DNA from: Desulfosporosinus sp.
GTDB lineage: Bacteria; Bacillota; Desulfitobacteriia; Desulfitobacteriales; Desulfitobacteriaceae
DNA: 64,000 nucleotides
NCBI GenBank assembly: GCA_003513495.1
Contig: DOPM01000020.1
Coordinates: 40,575 to 104,574, forward strand
Direction: 5' to 3'
How positions within the stretch are numbered: position 1 is the stretch's first letter; every line of letters begins with the position of its first letter. Both the position numbers and the translations under genes were made by a program. Positions 34,272 through 43,734 of this stretch are shown piece by piece. The notes under the pieces are model-generated. The model was not told the DNA's origin, made no database searches, and saw nothing but the letters and a program-made list of their open reading frames with translations.

Positions 34272-35697
34272 CTACTTTCTTGTTCAGTGCTTCTTGAATA
34301 ATCTGCCGTGCGATAGGAGCTGCAGCTCCTCCTCCGGTTCCTCCATTTTCTACGATAACAGCCACCGCGATCTTTGGCTTTTCTGCAGGTGCAAAGGCAA
34401 TATACCAGGCATGGGTCAGAACATTTCCTCCAGGCTCAGCTGAACCCGTCTTGCCTGCAACTTGAACGCCTGGCAAAGCCCCCGGCGCAGCTGTCCCATC
34501 CGTTACTGCCGTAACCATGCCGCTGGCAATCTTATCTGCCTCTTCTTTCGTAAGTGCCGTTAACCATGGCTGGGGTTTCTGTTGAAATAAGGTATTCTGA
34601 GAAGGGTCAAGAACTCTTTCTATAATATGGGGTTTCATTATAACACCATGATTTGCAATTCCAGCTGTCATTAACGCCATATGAAACGGCGTAACCAGAA
34701 CCTCCCCTTGCCCAAAGGTACTGGCAGCGAGTAAGTTCGTATTTAGGGATGTTGGATTCATGGTCTCCTGGGTTATTGAACTCCTTGGTACATTCAATTC
34801 AAAGGGAATCTTCTGCCCAAAACCAAACCCCTTGGCAACTGAAAGGAAGGTTTCGTCCCCTGCCTGAACTCCAAAGGTCGCAAAGTAAGTGTTACAGGAT
34901 TCGGCCAAAGCCATATTATAATTAACCCAACCATGTGCCTTATCATTTTGCTCCCGAATAACTTGTCCATTAATAATCGTGGAACCTTGACACTGATATA
35001 AATCCGTGGTGTTCATACCACTTCGCAATAAAGCTGCCGAAGAGACTACTTTCATGGTCGATCCTGGAGGAAAGAGGGAAAAATAACGGTGTTCAAGGGG
35101 CCTTTGTTTTTCAGCAAGGGGCCTCTTTTCTTCCTTGCTTATAATTTCATGCCAATTTTGATCCAGGTTTTTGGGGGTAAAACTAGGTTGGCTTACCATG
35201 GCCAGCACTTCCCCTGTTTGAGGATCTAAAGCTACCACAGTTCCCATTTTTCCTTTCAGTGCGTGATAGGCAATACTTTGGAGACGGGAGTCCAAGGTGA
35301 GCACCACGTCATCTCCTTGGCGTGGTAAGGCAAAGAGCTGCTGAACTGCTTGGGCAGGCGTAGATTTCTTGATTCCTAGCAGCCAATCTGCCAAGCTTCC
35401 TTCAAGACCTGAAGCACCGAGTTTTACGGAAGAATAACCGAGCAGCGGTTCAAACATCTCCCCTTTGGGATAGATTCGAGTTTTCTTTCCTTCTGAAACC
35501 CGAGTTTGGGCTATTATTTCGCCGTTACGATCAAAAATTCCTCCCCGAGTTACTCGGCTTTCCATAAGAATCAACCGCCTATTAGCGGGATTTGCCAGCA
35601 ATGTATCTGCCTGAACAACCTGCCAATAGACTAAACCAAGACTAAGAATAAAAAAACTAAAGGCCATGCCCAATGCTACCTTACGTACCCCTCGCAT
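34255..35697 (-). CDS. pbpA: PbpA/FtsI-type transpeptidase (class B penicillin-binding protein)
   Basis: Class B PBP of 480 aa that cross-links peptidoglycan with a SEDS partner. One N-terminal membrane anchor (about 9-29). The transpeptidase motifs are S213-TMK (SxxK), S267-CN (SxN) and KTGSAE (KTG) near residue 416. The stop/start TAATG overlap with the upstream ftsW/rodA-like gene points to a matched SEDS-bPBP pair, as in mycobacterial rodA-pbpA. Confidence 0.93.
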   Translation of the reverse strand: MRGVRKVALGMAFSFFILSLGLVYWQVVQADTLLANPANRRLILMESRVTRGGIFDRNGEIIAQTRVSEGKKTRIYPKGEMFEPLLGYSSVKLGASGLEGSLADWLLGIKKSTPAQAVQQLFALPRQGDDVVLTLDSRLQSIAYHALKGKMGTVVALDPQTGEVLAMVSQPSFTPKNLDQNWHEIISKEEKRPLAEKQRPLEHRYFSLFPPGSTMKVVSSAALLRSGMNTTDLYQCQGSTIINGQVIREQNDKAHGWVNYNMALAESCNTYFATFGVQAGDETFLSVAKGFGFGQKIPFELNVPRSSITQETMNPTSLNTNLLAASTFGQGEVLVTPFHMALMTAGIANHGVIMKPHIIERVLDPSQNTLFQQKPQPWLTALTKEEADKIASGMVTAVTDGTAAPGALPGVQVAGKTGSAEPGGNVLTHAWYIAFAPAEKPKIAVAVIVENGGTGGGAAAPIARQIIQEALNKKVGDKSE

Positions 35698-36980
35698 TAT
35701 GTTGCATACTCCCTTCCCCTATTCTTAGTGCTGTGGGAACTGACTGCCGTAGCGTTGGAAATATTCAGTAAAACCCCCAGTAGGATAAAATGAACGATAA
35801 GGGAACTTCCACCATAACTCACCCATGGAAGAGGAATTCCTGTCAAGGGAAGCAGCTTTGTAACCCCGGCAAGAATGATCAACGTTTCCGTACCGAGAAG
35901 GATTCCAATCCCCGCTGCCAAGATTTGCCCAAAGCGATCTTTAGCTCTCAAACTGACTGAAAAAGCCCTCATTACAACAATCAAGAAAAGCACAAGGACC
36001 GCCATAGCACCCGCAAACCCCAGTTCTTCTGCAATGACTGAAAAGATAAAATCACTGATAGCTACTGGTACCGTTGATGCCCCAATACCATTACCTAATC
36101 CCGTACCTAAAATTTTCCCGCCGCCTATGGCAAACAAGGATTGGGCAATTTGATACCCCATCCCCGTAGGATCTTGCCATGGGTTCAACCATACTGATAC
36201 TCGTACTCGAACATGGCTAAAAAGCATATACCCAGCAGTACCTGTCAGTAGAAAAATCGGTATTGATATCCCTAAATATAGAGTTCGTTCAGTTACAACA
36301 TAAAGCATAAGTACAAAAAGCATATAGAAAACCAAGGCGGTTCCCAAGCTTTTCTGGGCAGCTAAAATTCCCAGCACGAAAGCCACCATGATCATAAACG
36401 GTCTCAAGGTTCGCCAGTCAGGCAATGAGAATCTTCCCCACTGTACTGTTCCGACCCGCAATAATTCTTCATTTTCTTCTAAATAGGAAGCCATGAAGAG
36501 GAGTAAAGCAAGTTTAACAAACTCTTCTGGCTGAAGCCCAATTCCCCCGATTTTAAAAGAGCTGGTTGCTCCGCCTTGTTCAGAGCCAAACAGAAGAGTT
36601 ATCAACAACAACCCCACCGCTAAAAGTCCCCAAATATATCGAAATCTGCCAAAGTATCGATAATCTCTAATTGACCATAAAACTACATAGAAAACTAATA
36701 GTCCAAGATTAGCCCACCAAAATTGGTGCAAAGCGACGGCAGGATTAATTCTCGTTACAAATACAAGCCCTAGAGCCATAATGGCCTGGACTACGGGCAG
36801 TATATAGGGATCCCCTTGATAATGGAGAAGTTTCTCCAGAAAGCTCCCTAAAAGAACAATGATCGTAAAAATTAGGGCTTGCCAAAGGATTGGACTCATA
36901 TCACGGTCCAATTTCAGCAGGCTAAGTCCTATCCACATCATTCCTAAAATTAGAATACGCAAGGTAAAACGTTGAATCAT
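35697..36980 (-). CDS. SEDS peptidoglycan polymerase (FtsW/RodA/SpoVE family)
   Basis: Ten-span membrane glycosyltransferase of about 427 aa. The family motifs QPEEFVKLALLLFMASYL, KSLGTALVF, NGIGAS..ISDFIFSVIAEELGF and LTGIPLPWVSYGGSS are present. I start at 36980 (MIQRFTLRILI), where GGAG overlapping the phosphatase stop gives a good RBS. The longer frame adds 16 soluble residues. Context (fhaA-fhaB-PP2C-SEDS-pbpA-kinase) favours RodA over FtsW, but sequence alone does not decide. Confidence 0.92.
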   Translation of the reverse strand: MIQRFTLRILILGMMWIGLSLLKLDRDMSPILWQALIFTIIVLLGSFLEKLLHYQGDPYILPVVQAIMALGLVFVTRINPAVALHQFWWANLGLLVFYVVLWSIRDYRYFGRFRYIWGLLAVGLLLITLLFGSEQGGATSSFKIGGIGLQPEEFVKLALLLFMASYLEENEELLRVGTVQWGRFSLPDWRTLRPFMIMVAFVLGILAAQKSLGTALVFYMLFVLMLYVVTERTLYLGISIPIFLLTGTAGYMLFSHVRVRVSVWLNPWQDPTGMGYQIAQSLFAIGGGKILGTGLGNGIGASTVPVAISDFIFSVIAEELGFAGAMAVLVLFLIVVMRAFSVSLRAKDRFGQILAAGIGILLGTETLIILAGVTKLLPLTGIPLPWVSYGGSSLIVHFILLGVLLNISNATAVSSHSTKNRGREYAT

Positions 36981-36984
36981 TGGC

Positions 36985-37704
36985 TTACTCCAATATACAG
37001 CACAAGGCTGTGAAATTATCCGGGGCACCCCGTTCTAGGGTAAGCTGTCGTAATTTCTCCAACCGTTCTTCCCACGGGTTAGGTTCGAGGAATTCTTCTG
37101 TAAGTTCCTGATCGCTTATCATATTGGAGAAACCGTCTGTGCACAAAAGAAAAACATCCTTTGACTGCAAACTAATACTCCTGCAATCCACGTCAATCGT
37201 TGGATCTGCTCCAACTGCCCGCATCAAAACATTTCGCTGAGGGTGTCTCTTGGCTTCATCAAGGGTTATTTGCCCTAACCTCACAAGTTCCCCGACCAGT
37301 GAATGGTCCATTGTTAAGGGAGTTAAGATTTGATTACGCCATAGATAGGCTCGGCTGTCTCCAACATGAGCAATTACGACTTTCTCATTCCGGATTAACA
37401 AAACCGTCAATGTTGTTCCCATACCCGCATTTTCCGGGTCCGTTGTGGAGGATTCATGCACCACTCGGTTTGCTTGAACAAAGGCCTCGGTTAACCCATT
37501 TTCCAAGGCTTGGTCTTCAAGCCCCGCTAGACGAGGAACCCACATTTCTAATTCATGCAAAGCCGCAGAAGACGCTACCTCTCCTGCTCGGTGTCCTCCC
37601 ATCCCATCGGCTACAGCATAAAGCCCTTCCGATGACAACACTAAAAAGGAATCCTCATTGTTTTTGCGAATACACCCTTTTTCACTAAAGCTTAGAACTC
37701 TCAT
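36985..37704 (-). CDS. prpC: PP2C-family Ser/Thr protein phosphatase
   Basis: Metal-dependent phosphatase of 239 aa that reverses PASTA-kinase phosphorylation. Motifs: NNEDSF near the start, ADGMGGHRAGE, GMGTTLTVLL, HVGDSRAYLWR and LCTDGFSNM, giving the full set of Asp ligands. I start at 37704 (MRVLSFSEKGCIRKNN) with GAGGTGG upstream. In Bacillus prpC sits directly before prkC; here a SEDS-PBP pair is inserted between them. Confidence 0.94.
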   Translation of the reverse strand: MRVLSFSEKGCIRKNNEDSFLVLSSEGLYAVADGMGGHRAGEVASSAALHELEMWVPRLAGLEDQALENGLTEAFVQANRVVHESSTTDPENAGMGTTLTVLLIRNEKVVIAHVGDSRAYLWRNQILTPLTMDHSLVGELVRLGQITLDEAKRHPQRNVLMRAVGADPTIDVDCRSISLQSKDVFLLCTDGFSNMISDQELTEEFLEPNPWEERLEKLRQLTLERGAPDNFTALCCILE

Positions 37705-38134
37705 TTTGCCACCTCGAGTATTGGAAGGTAATGCTTCCAATTTTCACATAATCCCCAGCTACCATTTGTACCGGAGAATGGATTTGCTCTCCATTAACCC
37801 AAGTTCCATTCGTACTTCCCAAGTCTTCTAAAATAGTTTGTCCTTTTTGCAACCGAAAAACTGCATGATCAATGGATGCAAAATGATCTGGCAAAACAAT
37901 ATCATTATGCTTGCCACGACCCACCCTCAGCCCTTTTCCATCGACTCTAAAGATTCGTCCTCGGGAGAGTGTTTCTCCTCCTGTGAGAACCTCTAAACGT
38001 CCGTATTCGTTTGTTGAACGTTGGAAAACTCCCTTTAGTTGAAGATCAGCTAAAAGAGCTGTGAAAATCCGAAAAATAAAAAGATAGATAAGGGCGACAA
38101 AAGCGAGCCGTCCTACGACTAACAAAAATTGCAT
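37685..38134 (-). CDS. fhaB: FHA-domain protein, FhaB-like, with N-terminal membrane anchor
   Basis: 149-aa protein: one N-terminal transmembrane segment (about 1-23) and a C-terminal FHA domain (about 70-140; LRVGRGKHNDIVL, GSTNGTWVNG) that binds phosphothreonine. It resembles FhaB/FipA of actinobacteria. The RBS is GGAGG. It overlaps the phosphatase gene by 20 nt. It probably reads phosphorylation by the linked kinase. Confidence 0.88.
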   Translation of the reverse strand: MQFLLVVGRLAFVALIYLFIFRIFTALLADLQLKGVFQRSTNEYGRLEVLTGGETLSRGRIFRVDGKGLRVGRGKHNDIVLPDHFASIDHAVFRLQKGQTILEDLGSTNGTWVNGEQIHSPVQMVAGDYVKIGSITFQYSRWQNESSKL

Positions 38135-38161
38135 AAAATCCTCCAGTCGAAAGTAGAGGTG

Positions 38162-38980
38162 TCACTTCAAAGGGGATCTTTGTATGACCAGTACACTTTG
38201 TCCGATGGATATTCGATCTCCTGGAGCAGTTGTATGATGAGTAATCCTTTGTCCGTTAACAAAGGTTCCATTCGTGCTGCCTAAATCATCAAGCCACCAA
38301 CCCTTCTCCCCCCCCGGTGCAATTTTTAAATGTCTTCGAGAGATCTCAGGATCATGTAATACCAGGTCACATTGTCCGTGACGGCCAATGATAACCTCCT
38401 CATCCTTCAGAGAAAAGGACTGACCAATATCCGGTCCTTCTATAATTTCGAGAAAGTAATCTGATTTCCTGCCAACAATACTCTCAGCAGGCAAGTTTGT
38501 CTTGACACTTTCTCTAAAGATAGTCGTGCTTTCCCGCCAATTCGATTGATTTGGCGGGAGATGTTCGTATTCCAGTTCGTTATTTGATTCTTCATCTCCC
38601 CAGTCTACGACAATAGAGTCATCAAAATCGACTTCAATAACCATTTGCCGAGGATTTACAGTTTCATCCCCATGCAATTCTATGGCCGGTTTGGTTAAAA
38701 AAGTATACCCGTTCCGTTCTGCTTCAGCAAATAGATATTTGGATAGCTCAATTAGAAATGCATCTCCAAAACTTGCTATTGGCCCCCAATCACTAGGATG
38801 GAGAAAAACCCGATAAATATTTGGCACATAGACTTGAGAGATGCTGACCTGCTTATTCCTAAGCATCGACTTCACAAGTTCTTTTGCTATTTCAACGGGT
38901 TGAAGACGAGCGGCGCTTTTCTTAAATGCTTCAGTAAAAAGAAATTCAGCCACCCCTTCGAATCGGGTCAATAGGCTCAT
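38162..38980 (-). CDS. fhaA: FhaA-like protein (DUF3662 plus FHA)
   Basis: 272-aa soluble protein with an N-terminal DUF3662 domain (MSLLTRFEGVAEFLFTEAF, about 1-115), an acidic linker, and a C-terminal FHA domain (about 180-265; IIGRHGQCDLVLHDPEISRRH, GSTNGTFVNG). The start at 38980 overlaps the rlmN stop by ATGA and has GGAAGGAG upstream. It matches actinobacterial FhaA, which binds phosphorylated partners in wall synthesis. Confidence 0.9.
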   Translation of the reverse strand: MSLLTRFEGVAEFLFTEAFKKSAARLQPVEIAKELVKSMLRNKQVSISQVYVPNIYRVFLHPSDWGPIASFGDAFLIELSKYLFAEAERNGYTFLTKPAIELHGDETVNPRQMVIEVDFDDSIVVDWGDEESNNELEYEHLPPNQSNWRESTTIFRESVKTNLPAESIVGRKSDYFLEIIEGPDIGQSFSLKDEEVIIGRHGQCDLVLHDPEISRRHLKIAPGGEKGWWLDDLGSTNGTFVNGQRITHHTTAPGDRISIGQSVLVIQRSPLK

Positions 38981-40041
38981 GTTAACTCTCCTTCCCACTG
39001 TCGGCGAAGTTGACCGCAAGCTGCGTTAATATCAGTTCCCCGTTCCTCACGTGAAGAAACAGAGATTCCAGCCTCATCTAACACCTGGGCAAACCTTTTT
39101 ATCGTTACCGGATCGGGTCGCTCCATTCCAGTTCCGACCACAGGATTAACTGGAATCAAATTGACATGTCCAAGCTGGCCTTTTAGTAATCGCACAAAGT
39201 CTTCGGCGTCCTCTCGTCTGGCATTCACTGCAGTCAAGGCAACCTCAAAGGTGATACGGCGATGGGTTATTTGTGTATACTCCTGGCAAGCCCTCATCAG
39301 CTCCTTCAGTGGGTAACGACGATTCATAGGGATTAAACTATTTCTAACGTCATCCCTAGCTGCATGAAGAGATACCGCTAGGCCTACTTGGGGATTATCC
39401 CTTGCCAATTGAACAATTTTAGGCACGACTCCAGAGGTCGAAATAGTCATCCTGCGCATACCTATGTTTAACCCCTGCTCATGATTTAAGAGTTGAATCG
39501 ATTTAAGAACCTGATCGTAATTGAGCAAGGGTTCCCCCATACCCATAAAAACGATGTTCGTAACCTGAAATTCCGGATCCTCCTGCCGGATATAATAGGT
39601 AATATCTAATACTTGACCTACGATTTCAGCGATACTTAAGTTTCGACGAAATCCTTCTAAACCTGTCGCACAAAAGGCGCACCCTACTGCACATCCAACT
39701 TGAGTTGACACACATACAGTATGCCGATCCCGCGTTTTTGTCCGGGCATAATCCATAAGTACACACTCAATGGTTTCCCCATCTTCCAAACGAAACAAGT
39801 ATTTTCGCGTACCATCCTTGGAACGTTGCTCACGTACCTTTTCAAGGGCATAAAGATGCAAGTGGGTATTTAAGGTTTGTCGGTCACTCTTCCCGATATT
39901 TTTCATATCTTCCCAAGAACGCACTGCCTTTTGCTGCACCCATTGGAACAATTGGACCGCCCGAAACCTTTTTAACCCTAACTTCTGACAGATCTCAATC
40001 AGCTCATCTTCTGAACAACCTCGTAACTCAACTTTTTCCAT
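38977..40041 (-). CDS. rlmN: 23S rRNA (adenine2503-C2)-methyltransferase RlmN
   Basis: Radical SAM methylase of 354 aa acting on A2503 of 23S rRNA and on tRNA. The radical SAM cluster motif is GCAVGCAFCATG. The C-terminal catalytic cysteine is in INAACGQLR. Conserved FMGMGEPLLNYD and SLHAARDD are present. It precedes the wall-kinase block and follows rsmB, the Bacillus order. Confidence 0.96.
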   Translation of the reverse strand: MEKVELRGCSEDELIEICQKLGLKRFRAVQLFQWVQQKAVRSWEDMKNIGKSDRQTLNTHLHLYALEKVREQRSKDGTRKYLFRLEDGETIECVLMDYARTKTRDRHTVCVSTQVGCAVGCAFCATGLEGFRRNLSIAEIVGQVLDITYYIRQEDPEFQVTNIVFMGMGEPLLNYDQVLKSIQLLNHEQGLNIGMRRMTISTSGVVPKIVQLARDNPQVGLAVSLHAARDDVRNSLIPMNRRYPLKELMRACQEYTQITHRRITFEVALTAVNARREDAEDFVRLLKGQLGHVNLIPVNPVVGTGMERPDPVTIKRFAQVLDEAGISVSSREERGTDINAACGQLRRQWEGELT

Positions 40042-40104
40042 AATAACTATTATTCACCCAATTCATTCCAGTTAAACTACCTAATAAAGAAAACTTGGCT
40101 GGTG

Positions 40105-41466
40105 CTACTTTTGACTATTACAGCGGAATTTTGCTAAAAAGAATCCATCCATATTATGACGATGGGGTAAAAGTTGTAACATCCCTTTTCGAGCTTGTTG
40201 AATATCTCTCTTCTCTACCAGAGCAAAAGGCAAGGCATCCACCAGGTCTACAGGTTCAAATTCTGGATGTGCAGAGCGAAACCTCTTAACTAGTTCAAAG
40301 TTCTCGTCTGCTTCAGTCGTACAAGTCGAATAGATCAAATACCCTCCGTCCTTAACGCAGGATGAAGCCCGTTCGAGGATATCCAGCTGTAGTTTCGGAA
40401 ATTCCCGGAGATCTTGTTCTTCTCTCTGCCAACGCAGATCCGCTCTGCGTCGAAGAACACCCAGGCCTGAACATGGCGCATCAACTAACACTCGATCTTG
40501 TGACCCTAGCCTTATTCCGGGCAAATCTCGGGCATCCCCTAATTGAGGTTGAATTATTGTGATACCAAGTCTCTTAGTCAACTGATCGATGAGTTCAAGT
40601 TTATGGGCATGAACATCAAAGGCTAGGATTTCTCCTTCATTCTGCATCATCTGTGCTAAATGTGTAGATTTTCCTCCTGGTGCACTACAAGCATCTAGCA
40701 CAGATTGCCCTGGTTTTGGATCAACCACATGTGCTACTAGTTGTGAGCTTTCATCCTGAACTGTAAAGAGCCCCTTCTGAAAACTTTCAAGTTTTTCTAA
40801 GGATCCAAAATCTTTAATTATCATGCTTTCTGGCACTCGTGTTCCTAATTCTACGGTGATTCCTTCATTTAGTAGTCGTTCTCTTAAATCTTCCCGGGAA
40901 ATTTTCAGGATGTTGGTGCGAATCCAAGTATGTGCCGGCTCATTATTAGCTCGGCAAAGGGCTTCCGTTTCCTCAAAACCCCACCGTTTAAGCCAACGCT
41001 GAATCAGCCATTCGGGGTGTGAGTAGCGTACGGAAAGATAACGAATCGATTCACGTTTTAAATCCGGCCATGAAATATCCCATCCCTTTGCCATAACCTT
41101 ACGTAAGACGACATTCACCAAACCTGTGAATTTGGGGAAATCTTTAGCAAGTTCTACACTTTCATTGACCGCAACCGCCGGGGGAACTTTATCCACATAA
41201 AGCACCTGAAAAGCGCCAATCCGTAGAATAGCTCGAACCTCATGGGGAAGGGAGGACATGGGTTTGCTCAAATATTTTCTCAAGGCGTAATCTAAAGTCA
41301 AGCGATGTTTAAGGGTTCCATTGACCAACAGAGTGACAAATTGGCGATCTCTAGAATCTGTCAGCCTTTGAATATTTCTTTGTAAGAGAAGATTAGCGTA
41401 GGCACCTTCTACTTCGACACGTGTCAGCATGTGGACTGCCATTCCTCGAGCTGTCTCTTTAATCAT
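40105..41466 (-). CDS. rsmB: 16S rRNA (cytosine967-C5)-methyltransferase RsmB
   Basis: Fusion of an N-terminal NusB-like RNA-binding domain (about 1-140) and a C-terminal SAM-dependent m5C methylase (453 aa). SAM motif LDACSAPGGKSTHLAQ; catalytic cysteines in DAPCSGLGVLRR and STCTTEADEN. I use the ATG at 41466; the start six codons earlier overlaps the peptidase gene further and lacks an RBS. Confidence 0.95.
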   Translation of the reverse strand: MIKETARGMAVHMLTRVEVEGAYANLLLQRNIQRLTDSRDRQFVTLLVNGTLKHRLTLDYALRKYLSKPMSSLPHEVRAILRIGAFQVLYVDKVPPAVAVNESVELAKDFPKFTGLVNVVLRKVMAKGWDISWPDLKRESIRYLSVRYSHPEWLIQRWLKRWGFEETEALCRANNEPAHTWIRTNILKISREDLRERLLNEGITVELGTRVPESMIIKDFGSLEKLESFQKGLFTVQDESSQLVAHVVDPKPGQSVLDACSAPGGKSTHLAQMMQNEGEILAFDVHAHKLELIDQLTKRLGITIIQPQLGDARDLPGIRLGSQDRVLVDAPCSGLGVLRRRADLRWQREEQDLREFPKLQLDILERASSCVKDGGYLIYSTCTTEADENFELVKRFRSAHPEFEPVDLVDALPFALVEKRDIQQARKGMLQLLPHRHNMDGFFLAKFRCNSQK

Positions 41467-42148
41467 CGCTTCTACCCCGAGCAATCAACATAAACCGTAC
41501 TAATTGTAGAATCGCAGCCAATGCAGCAGCGACATAGGTTAAAGCCGCTGCATTTAAGACTGAACGTGCACCACGAACCTCATCACTTCCTATCATTCGT
41601 CCCTCTTGAAGCAGAGATAAAGCTCTGCTGCTGGCGTTAAACTCAACAGGCAGAGTAATTACTTGAAATAGTACAGCAAAAGCAAAGGCGAAGATTCCTA
41701 GTTCGAGAAGCCAACCATAGGTCGGCATGAAAAGGCCCACCATGATTAGTATTGGACCTGCCCCACTGCCAATGTTAGCAACAGGTACAAAAGAGGACCT
41801 AAGCTGCATGGGGAAATAACCGGAAGCATGCTGTAAAGCGTGTCCTGTTTCATGAGCCGCTACGGCTATAGAAGAAAGTGAACTGCCCTGGTATACATCT
41901 TCACTAAGCCTAATAATCCTGGTTCGAGGATCGTAATGGTCGGAAAGTCGTCCTCCAATGGGTTCTACCCGAACATCATAAAGACCGTTACTATTTAAGA
42001 TACCCCTCGCAACCTGAGCTCCTGTAAGCCCTGATTGCGAGCGAATTTTAGAGTAACGTTTGTAAGACGAGGAAATTTTATATTGTGCGTATAAGGAGAG
42101 TAATATCGCAGGAATTAAAAGTATCATTGTTTGATCCCAATAAAACAT
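41459..42148 (-). CDS. yugP: Membrane zinc metallopeptidase YugP
   Basis: 229-aa integral membrane protein with the zinc-binding HETGH motif (AVAAHETGHALQHA), an N-terminal membrane segment and C-terminal hydrophobic helices. It belongs to the DUF/neutral zinc peptidase family of Firmicutes; the substrate is not established. Start at 42148 (MFYWDQTMILL) with GGAGG upstream. It sits between fmt and rsmB. Confidence 0.9.
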   Translation of the reverse strand: MFYWDQTMILLIPAILLSLYAQYKISSSYKRYSKIRSQSGLTGAQVARGILNSNGLYDVRVEPIGGRLSDHYDPRTRIIRLSEDVYQGSSLSSIAVAAHETGHALQHASGYFPMQLRSSFVPVANIGSGAGPILIMVGLFMPTYGWLLELGIFAFAFAVLFQVITLPVEFNASSRALSLLQEGRMIGSDEVRGARSVLNAAALTYVAAALAAILQLVRFMLIARGRSDD

Positions 42149-42178
42149 AAGCAAGCCTCCTTTCAAAATACAAACTGC

Positions 42179-43144
42179 TCAATCGAATTTTTCTCCGATC
42201 TGACCATGACGGCCATTAAAGAAGTCCCGAGCTGGCATAGCGCGTTTCCCTGCCGGTTGGACCTCTAAAACACGGAGGACTCCCTCTCCAGTCTGAACAA
42301 GTAAACCATCCTCAAGCACCTGAATAATCTCACCCGGTTGACCTGACATAGCCTTAGAAGGGTCCATTCCCGATGCTGTCGCTTTATCTGACTGCAATAA
42401 AAATGTACTCCGCCATATTTTAAGATTTTCTCCTCGAAAAACTGCATAGGCGCCAGGCCAAGGATTCAACCCCCGAACCTGGTTATGCAATTCTGACGCC
42501 CTGCGTGACCAATCTAAACGTTCATGTTCACGCTTCAGGAGGGGCGCATAATTCGATTCACCCCTTTGAGGGATTGGATCTAATCTTCCCATCTCCAACT
42601 CCTGTAAGGTTTCTATTAGGAGGTCTGCTCCCAAAACCGCTAACTGATCATGAATCTCGCCCGTTGTTGCTTGATTAGTAATGACAAGTTCTCGTTTTAA
42701 CAGCATATCCCCTGTATCAAGACCCTCATCCATCAGCATTGTGGTCACACCAGTAAGGGTTTCCCCCTTAATAATTGCCCAATGAATGGGTGCCGCTCCA
42801 CGATAGGTGGGAAGCAAAGAAGCATGCACATTGATACATCCTTTAATTGGCAACTGCAATATATCCCTTGAGAGAATCTGTCCATAAGCAACGACAACAA
42901 TACTCTCCGGGGCTAAGTCCTTAAGCTTCTGAATCCATTCTGCTGTTTTAATAGTTTCTGGTTGAAAAATAGGCAGTCCTAATTCCTCGGCCACAACTTT
43001 TACAGGACTTGGTTTTAGATTTTTTCCTCTTCCGGCCGGCCGATCAGGTTGTGTAAACACTCCTACAACATCTTGACCTGCATTCACCAGGGCCTGCAAT
43101 GTGGGTACCGCAAAATCAGGGGTGCCCATAAAAACAATCCGCAT
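42179..43144 (-). CDS. fmt: Methionyl-tRNA formyltransferase
   Basis: It formylates initiator Met-tRNA using 10-formyl-THF (321 aa). Motifs: MRIVFMGTPDFAVP start, INVHASLLPTYRGAAPIHW with the catalytic Asn/His, DEGLDTGDML with the Asp, and a C-terminal OB domain. The true start is 43144 with GGGGGG upstream. The open frame continues upstream only because a TTCGA repeat between def and fmt happens to lack stops. Confidence 0.97.
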   Translation of the reverse strand: MRIVFMGTPDFAVPTLQALVNAGQDVVGVFTQPDRPAGRGKNLKPSPVKVVAEELGLPIFQPETIKTAEWIQKLKDLAPESIVVVAYGQILSRDILQLPIKGCINVHASLLPTYRGAAPIHWAIIKGETLTGVTTMLMDEGLDTGDMLLKRELVITNQATTGEIHDQLAVLGADLLIETLQELEMGRLDPIPQRGESNYAPLLKREHERLDWSRRASELHNQVRGLNPWPGAYAVFRGENLKIWRSTFLLQSDKATASGMDPSKAMSGQPGEIIQVLEDGLLVQTGEGVLRVLEVQPAGKRAMPARDFFNGRHGQIGEKFD

Positions 43145-43156
43145 CCTAATCCCCCC

Positions 43157-43197
43157 TACTCGTGGTTCGATGTTCGAAATTCGTGGTTCGAAAAAAT
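43157..43197. repeat. TTCGA-type repeat between def and fmt
   Basis: The strip contains CGTGGTTCGATGTTCGAA and then TTCGTGGTTCGAA, a near-tandem arrangement like 6841-6880 and 12561-12600. It lies inside the def-fmt operon and inserts about 50 nt between two genes that are normally adjacent. Confidence 0.6.
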
Positions 43198-43649
43198 TAG
43201 GCTCGATAGGTTTTCTTAGCAACATCTACAAAGAGAACCCCTTCAAGATGATCTATTTCATGCTGCAAGGCGCGAGCTAACAAACGGTCGGCACGTATAT
43301 CTACCATCTCTCCTTGCCGGTTTAACCCTTGAACGCGAACCTTCGCTGCCCTCACTACATCTCCTGTCATGTTCGGAATACTAAGGCACCCTTCCTCCGC
43401 GCTGTTCGCCCCCTCTTTCTCCAAGATGACCGGATTAATAAGCTCCAATAACACGTCGTCCACCTCAACGATGATGACTCGTTTGGAGACCCCTATTTGC
43501 GGAGCTGCCAGTCCCACTCCCTGGGCATCATGCAAGGTATCAATCATATTGTCCAGAAGTTTTATAATGGAAGTATTAACCTCTTTAACCTCTTTTGCTT
43601 TTTCGCGAAGCACATCTGCGCCTATTTCTACAATTTGATAAACTGCCAT
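43197..43649 (-). CDS. def: Peptide deformylase
   Basis: Fe(II)/Zn hydrolase of 150 aa that removes the N-formyl group from nascent proteins. The three family motifs are GVGLAAPQIG, EEGCLSIP (metal Cys) and QHEIDHLEG (metal His residues, catalytic Glu). It precedes fmt. The last residues (KKTYRA) border the TTCGA repeat. Confidence 0.96.
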   Translation of the reverse strand: MAVYQIVEIGADVLREKAKEVKEVNTSIIKLLDNMIDTLHDAQGVGLAAPQIGVSKRVIIVEVDDVLLELINPVILEKEGANSAEEGCLSIPNMTGDVVRAAKVRVQGLNRQGEMVDIRADRLLARALQHEIDHLEGVLFVDVAKKTYRA

Positions 43650-43734
43650 TTTTCAATTTACTCCTTTCGATTAAAACCTTATCTAAAGTTTAATACATTC
43701 CTGTCTCTATATTCCTATCTCAAAAGTGTTGTCG

